The notes beneath the pieces were generated by a model. That model was not told the DNA's origin. It saw nothing but the letters and a program-made list of their open reading frames with translations, and made no database searches. Positions 19,754-29,341 of a DNA stretch of 64,000 nucleotides are shown piece after piece; positions within the stretch are counted from its first letter, which is position 1; every line of letters starts with the position of its first letter. Where the stretch lies: positions 558,001 through 622,000 of the forward strand of contig NZ_CAHJXO010000002.1 of NCBI RefSeq assembly GCF_903645305.1, written 5' to 3'. This DNA comes from Corynebacterium sp. Marseille-P4321. GTDB taxonomy: Bacteria; Actinomycetota; Actinomycetes; Mycobacteriales; Mycobacteriaceae. A program made the position numbers and the translations under genes.

Positions 19754-20114
19754 AGCCGTCCCCGTCGAGCTGGTGCACCTCGTCGCCCGTAATCGCGGGG
19801 TTGAACACGGAAACGAGTACGAGGTCCTCGTCCTTGCCACCGCGAAGGTAGTGCGGATCATGCTCGTCAAGCACGTAGATGGTTCCCGGCGTGATCGGGT
19901 AGATGTTGCCCTCAGTGTCCTCCACCTCGCCGGATCCCGCGATGCAGTAGCAGGCCTCCAGGTGGTTCTTGTACTCCAGCTTCGACTCCGTCCCGGCGCG
20001 GACCACGGTGTGCGCCACGGCGAAGCCCATGTCGTCCTTCGCAGTGATGAGGCGCTCGCTGGTGCCGCCACCCCACTCCACAGTTTCAACGTCTTCACGG
20101 GATCGGATGAACAT
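19740..20114 (-). CDS. ectC: L-ectoine synthase EctC (solitary)
   Basis: Cupin-fold enzyme (124 aa) that cyclises N-gamma-acetyl-diaminobutyrate to ectoine. Family features are the MFIRSREDV start, the metal-site region EYKNHLEACYCIAGSGEVED and the GTIYVLDEHDPHYLRG segment. ATG 20114 is chosen for AAGGAG at normal spacing upstream; the longer frame lacks similarity. No ectA, ectB or ectD lies nearby, so it is either the end of a dispersed pathway or a stand-alone EctC that uses an imported precursor. The BCCT transporter 2.2 kb away could supply such solutes; this link is inference. Confidence 0.9.
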   Translation of the reverse strand: MFIRSREDVETVEWGGGTSERLITAKDDMGFAVAHTVVRAGTESKLEYKNHLEACYCIAGSGEVEDTEGNIYPITPGTIYVLDEHDPHYLRGGKDEDLVLVSVFNPAITGDEVHQLDGDGFSSY

Positions 20115-20174
20115 GTCGTTTTCTCCTTGGTCTCGTTTTTCAAAGGCGTACACCAACCACGGTAATGAAATTGG

Positions 20175-21473
20175 CTACACCCCGACATCGCCAAACCCGT
20201 CCTCGGCGTCGATCATGTCGCAGAATTCGCCCATCGTTACCGCGTCGTCGTTGCGCCTCGGCAGCGAGTAGTTACGGGAGACAAACCGGGAGCCGTCGCC
20301 GTACACAAAGTGCAGATCGTCCTCGTCGCGCAGGATCTTGATGTAGCCGTCCGTGACCAACGAGTGGCAGGCGGAACACAGTGGCAACAGGTTCTCTAGA
20401 TCCGTGTGTCCGGCGTTGTTCCACTCTTCGAGGTGGTGCATCTCCAAGAAACGGGTGTGGGTGCATCCGGGTGCAGCGCATTGGCTCCCCCACATCACGA
20501 GCAGGGCGTTTATCTGCGCCGGTGTGGCGAGCCGGAACTTGCGTCCAGTCTTAATCACCAGGCCGTTTTCGTCCACGATGTTCTGTCGCAACGCCGCGTT
20601 GGCCACGATATTCGCCAGAGCCTGCGAGGGCGCCCCGATGTTGTTCGGCATATAGGCCCGCCCGTCTTTGGTCACAATGATGTTCACATGCGCCGCCGGC
20701 GTGAGCAGCGCGTCGGTCGGCTTCGTGCGCACCATATGCACCATGCCCAGTAATGCGTGAACCAGGTGTTTTCCAATCGGCAAGCCGAAGCCGGATGCCG
20801 TTTGCCGGGCAGGTCTAACTGGTTCTACGGCTGCAGCTTTATCCATGGCGCGGTCCAGGGCATCGTCGTCAAGCAACTGCCCCTCTTCTGCCGTTTCGTC
20901 GATGGTGTCGACCCCGTTCCAGCTGATTTCACCGAGCTTCAACCCGGCAATGAAAGCCGCGCCGTTGACTGGATTAAGTTGCCCCCAGAACTTCACATCG
21001 CCTGTGTCTGTCTTCTTGATGCGCAGGTAGCTGCCGTCCCCGCTGTCTTCCCCATCGCCGTTCTTTTTGCGTCCAACCAGCGCAATCTCTAGCTCGTGGT
21101 AGCCGAGTTCACGTGCAAGCTCGACGAGTTCCGCCTCGTTGTCCTCGGTGATGTACGGCAGGACGAGACGCACCTTCGAATAACTGACCTCGCCGGCGCC
21201 GAAGGCTTGCTCAAGCAGCGGAAAAGTTCCGAGGCGGCACGCGATGTTCACGTACTCGTATGCCGTGGAATCACTGATCCCCAACCGCCGAATGAGCGCG
21301 TGGGCCGTTGAGGAAGCCCCGGCGAGCCGCGCGAGGCCCGCCTCCTCGAAGTGCCTGATTTGCCGCAGCAGGTCGGCTTTGCCGCGGGTGAGCTTGATAA
21401 ACGTGTCCTCGATCTGGCTCAGCGAGGCCTCGGCGAGATTACTTCCCGGCGGAGCTGCGATGGTGGCGGTCAT
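20175..21473 (-). CDS. DUF222/HNH endonuclease domain protein (13E12-repeat type)
   Basis: A 432-aa protein with a long N-terminal helical DUF222 region and a C-terminal HNH nuclease domain. The HNH core is CAAPGCTHTRFLEMHHLEEW (residues ~350-369) followed by NLLPLCSACH, so both the zinc-binding cysteine pairs and the catalytic histidines are present. Such genes occur as repeated families in actinobacterial genomes, related to mycobacterial 13E12 elements; the biological role is unsettled and mobility is suspected. It sits antisense between thiE and thiO, next to the triple palindromic repeat. Confidence 0.9.
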   Translation of the reverse strand: MTATIAAPPGSNLAEASLSQIEDTFIKLTRGKADLLRQIRHFEEAGLARLAGASSTAHALIRRLGISDSTAYEYVNIACRLGTFPLLEQAFGAGEVSYSKVRLVLPYITEDNEAELVELARELGYHELEIALVGRKKNGDGEDSGDGSYLRIKKTDTGDVKFWGQLNPVNGAAFIAGLKLGEISWNGVDTIDETAEEGQLLDDDALDRAMDKAAAVEPVRPARQTASGFGLPIGKHLVHALLGMVHMVRTKPTDALLTPAAHVNIIVTKDGRAYMPNNIGAPSQALANIVANAALRQNIVDENGLVIKTGRKFRLATPAQINALLVMWGSQCAAPGCTHTRFLEMHHLEEWNNAGHTDLENLLPLCSACHSLVTDGYIKILRDEDDLHFVYGDGSRFVSRNYSLPRRNDDAVTMGEFCDMIDAEDGFGDVGV

Positions 21474-21636
21474 GGTTGGATTCCCCCTTGGCGAGATGTG
21501 GTTCTGCTGTTCGATATGCAGAACACTAACACCCGCGCCGACACGTCTTCTACCTGCACTTTTAGGGTTTATAACTCGTTGTTTAAAAACGCTTTATCGC
21601 ATGCGCAATCGCCCCTTTGAATCCCGCCGCGCAAAG

Positions 21637-21767
21637 CACTCCGCATTGCGGAGTAGTGGGTACGCACCAACCTTTCCATGTACCAGTCACTCCACATTGC
21701 GGAGTAGTGGGTACGAACCAAATATTTCGCCCTGCGTTGCACTCCGCATTGCGGAGTAGTGGGTACG
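21637..21767. repeat. Three regularly spaced copies of a 28-bp palindromic repeat
   Basis: Copies start at 21637, 21688 and 21740 (spacing 51 and 52 bp). Each contains the 17-bp perfect dyad ACTCCGCATTGCGGAGT (one base changed in copy 2: ACTCCACATTGCGGAGT) followed by AGTGGGTACG and a conserved ACC. The intervening segments are 23 and 24 bp and unrelated. The array lies in the 340-bp gap between the HNH gene and thiO. The dyad and the near-integral number of helical turns between copies would suit protein binding, but the family could equally be a dispersed corynebacterial repeat. Confidence 0.9.
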
Positions 21768-21813
21768 CACCCACGAACCGACAGTCGCCCCGCTCGGACT
21801 ACCCTAAGTATTT

Positions 21814-22865
21814 GTGAAAATCTCCGTTGTCGGCGCTGGCATCATTGGTCTCTCAACTGCGCTCACCTTGGCGGACAAAGGCCATAGGGTCACCGTCCAC
21901 GACCCGGCCCCGGCGTCGCAGGCCTCGCACTGGGCGGGCGGCATGCTCGCCCCGACGGCGGAGGTGGTGTATCGGCAGGACCCGTTGTTCCCGCTCATGC
22001 GCGCCGCTGGCGAGTGGTACCCGGAGCTCATTGCGCTCGCCCGCAAATACACGGACGAGCCGACAGGCTACCGCACCGACGGAACGCTTGTTGTCGCGCG
22101 CGACCAGGCCGACCGCACCCACCTCGCCGAGCTGCAGGCGTACCAGGCCACGCTCGGCATGGAAGTAGAAAAAGTCACGGTGCGTCAGGCGCGAAAACTC
22201 GAGCCAGCCCTCTCCCCCGCCGTCGCTGGCGCGGTGCGGATCGAAAGCGACCATCAGGTCCAGCCGCGGCTGTTTACGCGTGCGCTTATCGACGCCTGCC
22301 GGGCCGCCGACGTGCACTTCGTCGCGGAACACATCAGGGACTTGGGCACCGTGGACGCGGATCAGGTGCTCGTCGCAGCTGGACTCGGGGCGAAGGAACT
22401 GGTGAACGGCCTCAACCTGCGCCCGGTCTACGGCGATATCCTTAACGTTCGAGTGCCGGAGCACCAATACCCGCTGCTCAGCCACGTGGTGCGTGGGTTC
22501 GTGGAGGACCGCCCCGTCTACCTCATCCCGCGCGAAGACCACACGTTGACCATCGGCGCCACCACCCGCGAGGATGGCCGCGCCAAACCGCAGGTCCAGG
22601 GCGTGCACCAACTGCTGCGCGACGCCATCGAGTTGGTACCGGCGCTCGAAGAGTGCGACCTGGTCGAAGTTGGCGCCGGCGCTCGCCCGGGCACGCCCGA
22701 CGACCTGCCGTATCTCGGCCGCGTCGACGAACGCACGGTTGTCTCCACAGGATATTTTCGTCACGGGATTCTGTTGGCGGCGTTGGGGGCGAGGTGTGGG
22801 GCGGAGCTCGTCGATAAGCAAAAGCCCTCGATAGACTTAACAGCCTGCAACCCAAGGAGGCACCA

Positions 22866-22869
<4 letters not shown>
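21814..22869 (+). CDS. thiO: Glycine oxidase ThiO
   Basis: FAD-dependent oxidase (351 aa) that turns glycine into iminoacetate (dehydroglycine) for thiazole synthesis. The dinucleotide fold VVGAGIIGLSTAL is at the N-terminus, followed by WAGGMLAPTAE; later come the RTDGTLVVA, YLIPREDHTLTIGATTREDG and C-terminal TGYFRHGILLAA segments typical of ThiO. The start is GTG 21814; TACCCT ends 8 nt upstream and no ribosome-binding site is visible, so the transcript may be leaderless. It overlaps thiS by ATGA and sits directly after the palindromic repeats. Confidence 0.94.
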
Positions 22870-23848
<979 letters not shown>

Positions 23849-24739
23849 TTACTCGCGGCCCTCGAGCGCCTCGGAAACTCGCTTCAGGTAGGTGTTGCGC
23901 TTCTCAGCGGCTTCCGGGGTGTAGCCCTTGCCGTAGGCTTCCTCGACCATAGCGGCCGCACGCTTGGCGTCCTCGCCGCCGTAGTCGTAGGCCTTCAGGT
24001 CGTCGATCTTCTCAAACGAGGGCTTCAGAAAGTCGAGAGTGAAGCTAATGCCCTTCGGGGTGGTCTGGTTCACAGCCTCGAGCGGGCCCACCACGGACCA
24101 GCGGATACCGAGGGAGTTCTTCATCGCCTTGTCAATGTCCTCCGGCGACGCGATGCCCTCGTTGAGCAGGTACATCGCCTCATCCAAGATGCGCTTTTGG
24201 AAGCGGTTGGCAATGTAGCCCTCGATCTCCTTGTTCAGGGTCACGGCGGCCTTGCCAATCTTTTCGTAGAACTCCCGCGTCGTGGTCAAGGTTTCTTTCG
24301 AGGTGCGCTCGCCAGGCACCAGCTCAACCAGCGGCAGAAGGTGCGGCGGGTTGAAGGGGGGGGCGATGAGGACCTTGGCGGCCTGCGCGTCATCGAGCAC
24401 CGAGGCGATGTCGCTGGGCAGCAGCGCCGAGGACGATGACGCGTAGATGATCTCCGGGTTTGCGCCGTAGACGGTCTTCGCCATCTCCTGCTTGAAGTCC
24501 AGTTTCTCCGGGCCGTTTTCCTGCACCAGGAACGCATCCGCAACGGCTTCCTCGACGGAGTCTGCCTTCTGAATCTGCGGCGAGCCCTCAGCCAGTCCGG
24601 CGTTCGTCTTGGCGATGAGCTCGTCGATGTCGTCGCGCACATCGGTGACCTTCACCGTGTATCCGTTCTCCGCGAAAAGCTTGGCGAAGGATTCGCCGAT
24701 GGTGCCGTACCCAATGACTGCAATCGTGTTCGTATCCAT
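23849..24739 (-). CDS. 3-hydroxyacyl-CoA dehydrogenase family protein
   Basis: NAD-dependent dehydrogenase of 296 aa with an N-terminal Rossmann fold (IAVIGYGTIGESFAKLFAEN) and a C-terminal helical domain carrying the conserved EGYIANRFQ segment. The catalytic histidine-glutamate pair fits NPPHLLPLVELVPG. The size matches single-domain enzymes such as 3-hydroxybutyryl-CoA dehydrogenase or L-carnitine/L-gulonate dehydrogenase relatives, so the substrate is open. ATG 24739 is preferred to the longer frame, which runs into the thiF promoter region. It interrupts the thiG-thiF order on the opposite strand. Confidence 0.88.
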   Translation of the reverse strand: MDTNTIAVIGYGTIGESFAKLFAENGYTVKVTDVRDDIDELIAKTNAGLAEGSPQIQKADSVEEAVADAFLVQENGPEKLDFKQEMAKTVYGANPEIIYASSSSALLPSDIASVLDDAQAAKVLIAPPFNPPHLLPLVELVPGERTSKETLTTTREFYEKIGKAAVTLNKEIEGYIANRFQKRILDEAMYLLNEGIASPEDIDKAMKNSLGIRWSVVGPLEAVNQTTPKGISFTLDFLKPSFEKIDDLKAYDYGGEDAKRAAAMVEEAYGKGYTPEAAEKRNTYLKRVSEALEGRE

Positions 24740-24797
24740 GCCAACAATTGTTCCACCGCCGCCGATGCGTCGCAGCGCCCCTGGTAGAACGGTATAC

Positions 24798-25877
24798 ATG
24801 CTCACCAAGCAGGAACTTCAACGCACCGCCCGGCAGATGACACTCATTGGGACAGAGGCGCAGGAGCAGCTCCACCGCGCCCGTGTGTTGGTCATCGGTG
24901 CCGGCGGCTTGGGTTGCCCCGTGATGCAGACGCTCGCCGCGACCGGGGTGGGGTACATCGAGGTCTGGGACGACGATACCGTGGCGCTGTCCAACATCCA
25001 CCGCCAGATCCTGTTCGGCGCGGACGATGTGGGCCGCAAGAAGGTCGAGGTCGCCTCGGAACAGCTCAGGCAGCTCCAGCCCGACATCGAGGTCAAGGCG
25101 GTCGATGCGCGCCTGACGCAAGACAATATTGTCGGCGCGCTTGCGGGTATCGACGTGCTCATAGACGGCTCCGACACCTTCGCCACAAAGTTCCTCGCCG
25201 CAGACGCCGCCGAGATCACCGGCACGCCGCTGGTGTGGGGCTCGGTGCTGCGCTTCCGCGGCGATGTCGCCACTTGGTGGACAGGCCCCGGCGCGCCGGA
25301 CGACGGGGTGGGTCTGCGCGATCTCTACCCCTCCCAGCCGGATCCGGATTCGGTGCCGGATTGCGCCACCGCCGGCGTACTCGGTGTGACCACCAGCGTT
25401 GTCGGCGGGCTGATGTCCACCGAGGTCGTGCGTTTTCTCACCGGCCGCGCCGACGTCGGCAGACTACACATGTACGACGCGATGACCGCCTCCATCCGCC
25501 ACTTCAACGTCGCACGCGATCCGGGCCGCGCGCTCACCACGCAGTTCGCCACCTACTCCGAGGCGTGCTCGCTGGAGGGACAATCGCTTATCGACGAGCT
25601 CCGCTCCGGCACCGCCCAAGCCCTCGACATCCGCGAACCCCACGAACGCGCAATCTGCGACCTGCCCTACCCGTCCGTCCACCTGCCACTGTCGCAACTG
25701 GACCGCGTCACCGAAGTGTTCGCCGAACTCGGCCCCGGGGATGTGGTGGTGTATTGCGCGGGCGGGGTGCGCTCGCGGGGGTTCGTCGATAAGCATGCAG
25801 CCCTTGCGCAACAATCCGGCATCACTTTGCGCTCTCTGCCTGGCGGGGCGAATCGCTGGGGTATAACGAAAGCATGA
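24798..25877 (+). CDS. thiF: ThiF/MoeB-like sulfur-carrier adenylyltransferase with rhodanese domain
   Basis: Activates the C-terminus of ThiS (and perhaps MoaD) by adenylylation. The 359-aa protein has an E1-like domain with the ATP loop VIGAGGLGCPVMQTLAATGV, the R-finger LSNIHRQILF and IDGSDTF, then a C-terminal rhodanese domain with active-site cysteine in VVYCAGGVRSRGF. The E1 zinc cysteines of MoeB-type proteins are largely absent. ATG 24798 (MLTKQEL) is chosen; the frame is open upstream inside the divergent gene. It overlaps the next gene, for a secreted protein, by ATGA. Confidence 0.92.
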   Translation: MLTKQELQRTARQMTLIGTEAQEQLHRARVLVIGAGGLGCPVMQTLAATGVGYIEVWDDDTVALSNIHRQILFGADDVGRKKVEVASEQLRQLQPDIEVKAVDARLTQDNIVGALAGIDVLIDGSDTFATKFLAADAAEITGTPLVWGSVLRFRGDVATWWTGPGAPDDGVGLRDLYPSQPDPDSVPDCATAGVLGVTTSVVGGLMSTEVVRFLTGRADVGRLHMYDAMTASIRHFNVARDPGRALTTQFATYSEACSLEGQSLIDELRSGTAQALDIREPHERAICDLPYPSVHLPLSQLDRVTEVFAELGPGDVVVYCAGGVRSRGFVDKHAALAQQSGITLRSLPGGANRWGITKA

Positions 25878-26308
25878 AATATACACCTGTCGTTGTTTCC
25901 GTGGCGTTTGCCGCTACGCTCGCGGCCCCGGCGGCTAACGCCCAGGTTGCGCAGTCCACGCTCACAGTGTCCAACTCGGCTGGAAACGTGCGCTGCGAGA
26001 TCACCACGTTCAGCAACGGAGTGACAGAGACCCTGTGCGTGAGCGACACCGCGCGGCAAACCCAGTCCGAATGTAACCCAGCCGGGCAGCTCATTCCCGC
26101 GGTGGCCATCCAGGAAAAGTTCGTGGGCCGAAAGTGTTGGAACCAAGGCCTTTCCTACCAGCCCCAAAAGATGAGCCCCCTGCAGGTGCGCTCACACGGC
26201 TCCGCATACGTGCTCCAGGGCTTCTCCGGCAACCTGTACGTGTTCGACACCGCGCGGCTCGCACTGGTACGCGCAGGTTCCGCCAACACCGTCCTGTTCG
26301 ACTTGTAA
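25874..26308 (+). CDS. Secreted protein of unknown function (paralogue 1)
   Basis: Exported 144-aa protein with a Sec signal peptide (cleavage after AANA, residue 23). The mature part has four cysteines in an RC-x(n)-C-x(n)-C-x(n)-C pattern and ends in a GNLYVFD strand. The next gene encodes a related protein with the same cysteine order. Its ATG overlaps the thiF stop (ATGA), so it is co-translated with a cytoplasmic thiamine enzyme, which is unusual. No known family recognised. Confidence 0.8.
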   Translation: MKYTPVVVSVAFAATLAAPAANAQVAQSTLTVSNSAGNVRCEITTFSNGVTETLCVSDTARQTQSECNPAGQLIPAVAIQEKFVGRKCWNQGLSYQPQKMSPLQVRSHGSAYVLQGFSGNLYVFDTARLALVRAGSANTVLFDL

Positions 26309-26322
26309 GTAAGGTTTCAACC

Positions 26323-26871
26323 GTGAAAAAGCTTCTTGCCACCATCACCGCCGCTGCCGCCCTGGTGGCAGGCACCGGCACCGCCACCGCTTGGTCAACC
26401 CCGTGGAACCCGGGCGGTGTCGAATGGCCAGCCGCCTACCGCCAGCTGCCCAAGCAAGCCCCCTACGCCACTTTCTCCAACGTGCAGAACACGGCCCGGT
26501 GCGGCGTGTACAACATCAATGGCCAAGACTTCGTGCAGTGCATCTCTCTGGTCGACCGGATGCCGGGCCACCAGTGCAACGCGAAGTACGGCGAGGCCAA
26601 CGCGATGAACTCTGTGACCTGGGACGCATGGAACTGTCTGCCGAAGAACACCTTCGCCGGTGCCGCCCCGATGGGCAACCTGCAGATGCGTCGCTACGGC
26701 TCCCAGGTGGTGTTCACCGACCACAGGGGCAACTTCTACATCGGCGACCGGGGCTTAAACCGCATGATGCGCGTCGGCGAAATCAACGACATGTTTATCC
26801 AAGACCGCAAGGTCACCGGCTTTAACTCGCCAATCCGCGGATCCTCTATCCCGCGCGGTTCTTCGCTCTAG
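26323..26871 (+). CDS. Secreted protein of unknown function (paralogue 2)
   Basis: Exported 182-aa protein with a signal peptide ending TATA-WS near residue 23. Four cysteines align with the preceding gene product (ARCGVYNIN, VQCISL, HQCNAKYG, NCLPKN), as does a C-terminal GNFYIGDRG segment matching GNLYVFD. It also has an N-terminal WSTPWNPGGVEWP stretch lacking in paralogue 1. GTG 26323 is chosen because the signal peptide starts there; the longer frame overlaps the upstream gene. The pair probably arose by tandem duplication. Confidence 0.8.
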   Translation: MKKLLATITAAAALVAGTGTATAWSTPWNPGGVEWPAAYRQLPKQAPYATFSNVQNTARCGVYNINGQDFVQCISLVDRMPGHQCNAKYGEANAMNSVTWDAWNCLPKNTFAGAAPMGNLQMRRYGSQVVFTDHRGNFYIGDRGLNRMMRVGEINDMFIQDRKVTGFNSPIRGSSIPRGSSL

Positions 26872-26953
26872 TTTTCGAGATTCGCCTCCCGGTTTCGTAG
26901 GGACGTGGTACATTGCGTCCTCGTTCCAGCACAACCGAATAAAGGAGGCGCCC

Positions 26954-27406
26954 TTGGGCGAAGTGTTGCGGGCAGCATTCGAATGCATTGAAGTCCCGTC
27001 GCTCACCGAACGAGAACTGAAAATTTTGACAAAGATCGCGCAACGCGCTGATGATCGGACCGGCCCGGACCTCGGCCCCGACGGCGCAGTGCGAGAGTGC
27101 ACCATCGGGTACGTGGACAACGCACTCGGCTCGGAGCAGACAACGATCGGCGGACTGCAAGCGGACTCCATCCGGCTCCACATGCCGGTCTTCTACGCCA
27201 CCGGATGGGTGCGGGCGATCGACAACCCGGCTCTGGACGGAGCCCACCAACTGAATATCGCGCGGTTGACGCGGATGCTCGACGCGCAGTTGCAAGACGC
27301 CGGTTCCGCGGAGGCAGACAGCGAACAGCCCGGGGACTTCGAAGCAGCAGTGCCCAGCGACCTCACCGAGCTGGTGGACACCCTTTTAATCAAACACAGC
27401 ACCTAA
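26954..27406 (+). CDS. Hypothetical protein, possible HTH start
   Basis: A 150-aa soluble protein I do not recognise. It starts at TTG 26954 behind a strong AAAGGAGG with 6-nt spacing. Residues ~16-33 (LTERELKILTKIAQRADD) could form a helix-turn-helix; the middle is hydrophobic-patterned and the last 45 residues are acidic. No signal peptide or membrane helix. A strong terminator follows at 27421. Monocistronic, as the spacing on both sides is 80 nt or more. Confidence 0.7.
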   Translation: MGEVLRAAFECIEVPSLTERELKILTKIAQRADDRTGPDLGPDGAVRECTIGYVDNALGSEQTTIGGLQADSIRLHMPVFYATGWVRAIDNPALDGAHQLNIARLTRMLDAQLQDAGSAEADSEQPGDFEAAVPSDLTELVDTLLIKHST

Positions 27407-27420
27407 GATTGAAACGACCG

Positions 27421-27446
27421 GGGCGGGAGCAATCCCGCCCTTTTTC
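27421..27446 (+). terminator. Rho-independent terminator
   Basis: Stem GGGCGGGA/TCCCGCCC (27421-27428 with 27433-27440), loop GCAA, followed by TTTTTCTT. It ends the transcript of the hypothetical gene stopping at 27406. Confidence 0.9.
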
Positions 27447-27528
27447 TTCGCTCGGAATGCGGACCCATAGAAGCTGAATTACACTTCAAGCATCCTTCAA
27501 CACTTTTCGCATTTCCCGAGGTAAAACT

Positions 27529-28536
27529 ATGCAACGCAAACTCACCGCAGCTGCACTTGGCGCTGTTGTCATCTTCGCTGCTGCCACGGCTACCACCACC
27601 GAGGCGGCCCCGACGGGCACCGATTCTGAGCCTTACCAGTGGTTCGTGCCGGCCAAAATCACCGGCGAGACTGCCTCCAAGGCGTTCAACGAGCTGCCGG
27701 AGAACGAAGTTTGCCTGTTCAACGCCCCGACCTCCAAGAAAGATAAGAACCTCGATCCTGAGGGCTTCGTGAAGCTCCGTCCTGGCGAGCAGTGGTACAA
27801 CGAGTTCGTGAAGAACTCTCCGTACCCGAAGTACGCGAAGGAGGCAGGTCTTCAGTTCACTTACAACAACCCTAACTTCCTCGAGAACGCATATACGCTC
27901 GTAAGCGCGTTTGGTATGAACTCATTCACTCCGACCGCTATAGCTCTACCGAAGTTCTACGACCCGACAAATCCCGACAAACTTTACGAAGCTGACTACA
28001 GCGAATGGTGGGATGGCGAGAACCCGCTGAGGGATAGTTTTAAGGGTGATCAGATCATTGAAGATCTGAACTCCGGAATTCAAGAAGCGAACAGCACGAT
28101 CCGGGCAGGCGAAGATAATATGCGCCTCGGCGACGACTTCATGGCGACGATGGGCCAGCTCCACATCAGTAGTGGCACATACGCCAAGCTCGTGTACGAA
28201 GACTACCTGCAGTCCCTGAACGACTGCATTGCGTCGCTGGAGAATGGCGAAACTGCCAGCGCGTCTGAGGATGGCGACAACGAGAGCCAAGAAACACCAA
28301 CCGCCACCAACACTGAGACGACTGGTGCCGAAACCGAGGCCATCGAGGACAAGGTTGCCGAGGACGACAAGGTCGAACCGGTAAACACCACCGACACCGA
28401 CGACACTGACAATGAGGGCAGCTCCGAGACCGGCAAGATTATCGGCATCGTCGCGGGTGTGATCGCAGCAATCGCAGCACTCGTTGGCGCGGCTTCGTTC
28501 TTCGCACCGCAACTGGGGATCACGTTGCCGTTCTAA
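27529..28536 (+). CDS. Membrane-anchored surface protein of unknown function
   Basis: 335-aa exported protein: signal peptide at residues ~1-26, an extracellular region of about 210 residues rich in Asn, Tyr and Trp (YSEWWDGENPLRD), a Thr/Glu/Asp-rich flexible stretch (~245-305) and a C-terminal membrane helix (GKIIGIVAGVIAAIAALVGA) with almost no cytoplasmic tail. This is the layout of a surface protein held by a C-terminal helix; there is no LPxTG sorting signal. Base composition is visibly more AT-rich than the neighbours, hinting at transfer. No homologous family recognised. Confidence 0.78.
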   Translation: MQRKLTAAALGAVVIFAAATATTTEAAPTGTDSEPYQWFVPAKITGETASKAFNELPENEVCLFNAPTSKKDKNLDPEGFVKLRPGEQWYNEFVKNSPYPKYAKEAGLQFTYNNPNFLENAYTLVSAFGMNSFTPTAIALPKFYDPTNPDKLYEADYSEWWDGENPLRDSFKGDQIIEDLNSGIQEANSTIRAGEDNMRLGDDFMATMGQLHISSGTYAKLVYEDYLQSLNDCIASLENGETASASEDGDNESQETPTATNTETTGAETEAIEDKVAEDDKVEPVNTTDTDDTDNEGSSETGKIIGIVAGVIAAIAALVGAASFFAPQLGITLPF

Positions 28537-28572
28537 CGCGTCCCCTGGATGAGTCGCCACTCATCAAATCAG

Positions 28573-28604
28573 CCTGGTGGTTTCACGGTCACCAGGTTTT
28601 TCAT
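28573..28604 (+). terminator. Rho-independent terminator
   Basis: Stem CCTGGTG (28573-28579) with CACCAGG (28590-28596), followed by TTTTTCATTTT. It lies 37 nt after the surface-protein gene. Confidence 0.85.
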
Positions 28605-28652
28605 TTTGTCGAGCCCCGGCAGCCCACCACCGCGATCCTGTAAAAAGGGCGC

Positions 28653-29339
28653 ATGCGATTTCTAGCCCTTTCCACCAGCGCCCACCGTTACGAAAGCTCC
28701 GGTCTCCGCACCGGCATGTGGCTCGGCGAGTACACCCACTTCTACGACGTGCTCACCGAAGCCGGCCACAGCGTCGACCTCGCGAGCGTGCGCGGCGGCG
28801 TCATCCCGCTCGACCCGGTGAGCCTCCAGCCGCCGGTGCTCCAGCTCGGCGGCACCAACAAGCGTTACGAGGACCCGGAGTTCATGGCCGCGCTCGACGA
28901 CTCCCCGGCGATCGCCGACGTTGACCTCGATGCCTACGACGGCATCTACCTCATCGGCGGGCACGGCACCCTCTTCGACTTCGACGCCCCGGAAGTTAAC
29001 TCCGCAGTCGCCCACTTCGCGGACGCCGGCAAGATTGTGTCCGCCGTGTGCCACGGCCCTGCGGGTTTGCTCGGGGTGCGGCTCGCATCGGGGCAATTGC
29101 TTCTCGACGGCAAACGTGCCACCGGCTACTCCTTCTCCGAAGAAAAACTCGCACGCCGCGCCGACGAGGTCCCCTACTCCCTAGAAGAAAAGCTGGCTGA
29201 GGAATCCGCGGAGTACGACAAGGCCCGCATTCCTATGACCAAGCACGTGGTTGTGGACGGCAAGTTGGTCACCGGCCAGAACCCGATGAGCGCGACGGGT
29301 GTGGGTGAAGCCGTACTCGAGCTCGCGGACCAGAAATAG
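28653..29339 (+). CDS. DJ-1/PfpI-family protein (Hsp31-like)
   Basis: Cytoplasmic protein of 228 aa of the class I glutamine-amidotransferase-like fold. The nucleophile elbow is AVCHGPAG (Cys133, His134) and the conserved glutamate lies in WLGEYTHFY (Glu26), matching the Hsp31/YajL side of the family, members of which act as chaperones or glyoxalase III/deglycases. The true reaction cannot be chosen from sequence. A hairpin terminator follows immediately; beyond it lies the left end of the integrated element, so this is the last host gene on that side. Confidence 0.9.
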   Translation: MRFLALSTSAHRYESSGLRTGMWLGEYTHFYDVLTEAGHSVDLASVRGGVIPLDPVSLQPPVLQLGGTNKRYEDPEFMAALDDSPAIADVDLDAYDGIYLIGGHGTLFDFDAPEVNSAVAHFADAGKIVSAVCHGPAGLLGVRLASGQLLLDGKRATGYSFSEEKLARRADEVPYSLEEKLAEESAEYDKARIPMTKHVVVDGKLVTGQNPMSATGVGEAVLELADQK

Positions 29340-29341
29340 CG

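Noticed and set aside
21637..21767. CRISPR-like array: 28-bp repeats with 23- and 24-bp spacers
   Set aside because: Spacers are too short for known types, the conserved part extends beyond the 28 bp, only three copies exist, and no cas gene is near.
21583..21774. Minus-strand frame coding repeated VPTTPQCGV peptides
   Set aside because: The repetition comes entirely from the palindromic DNA repeats; no ribosome-binding site and no similarity outside the repeat.
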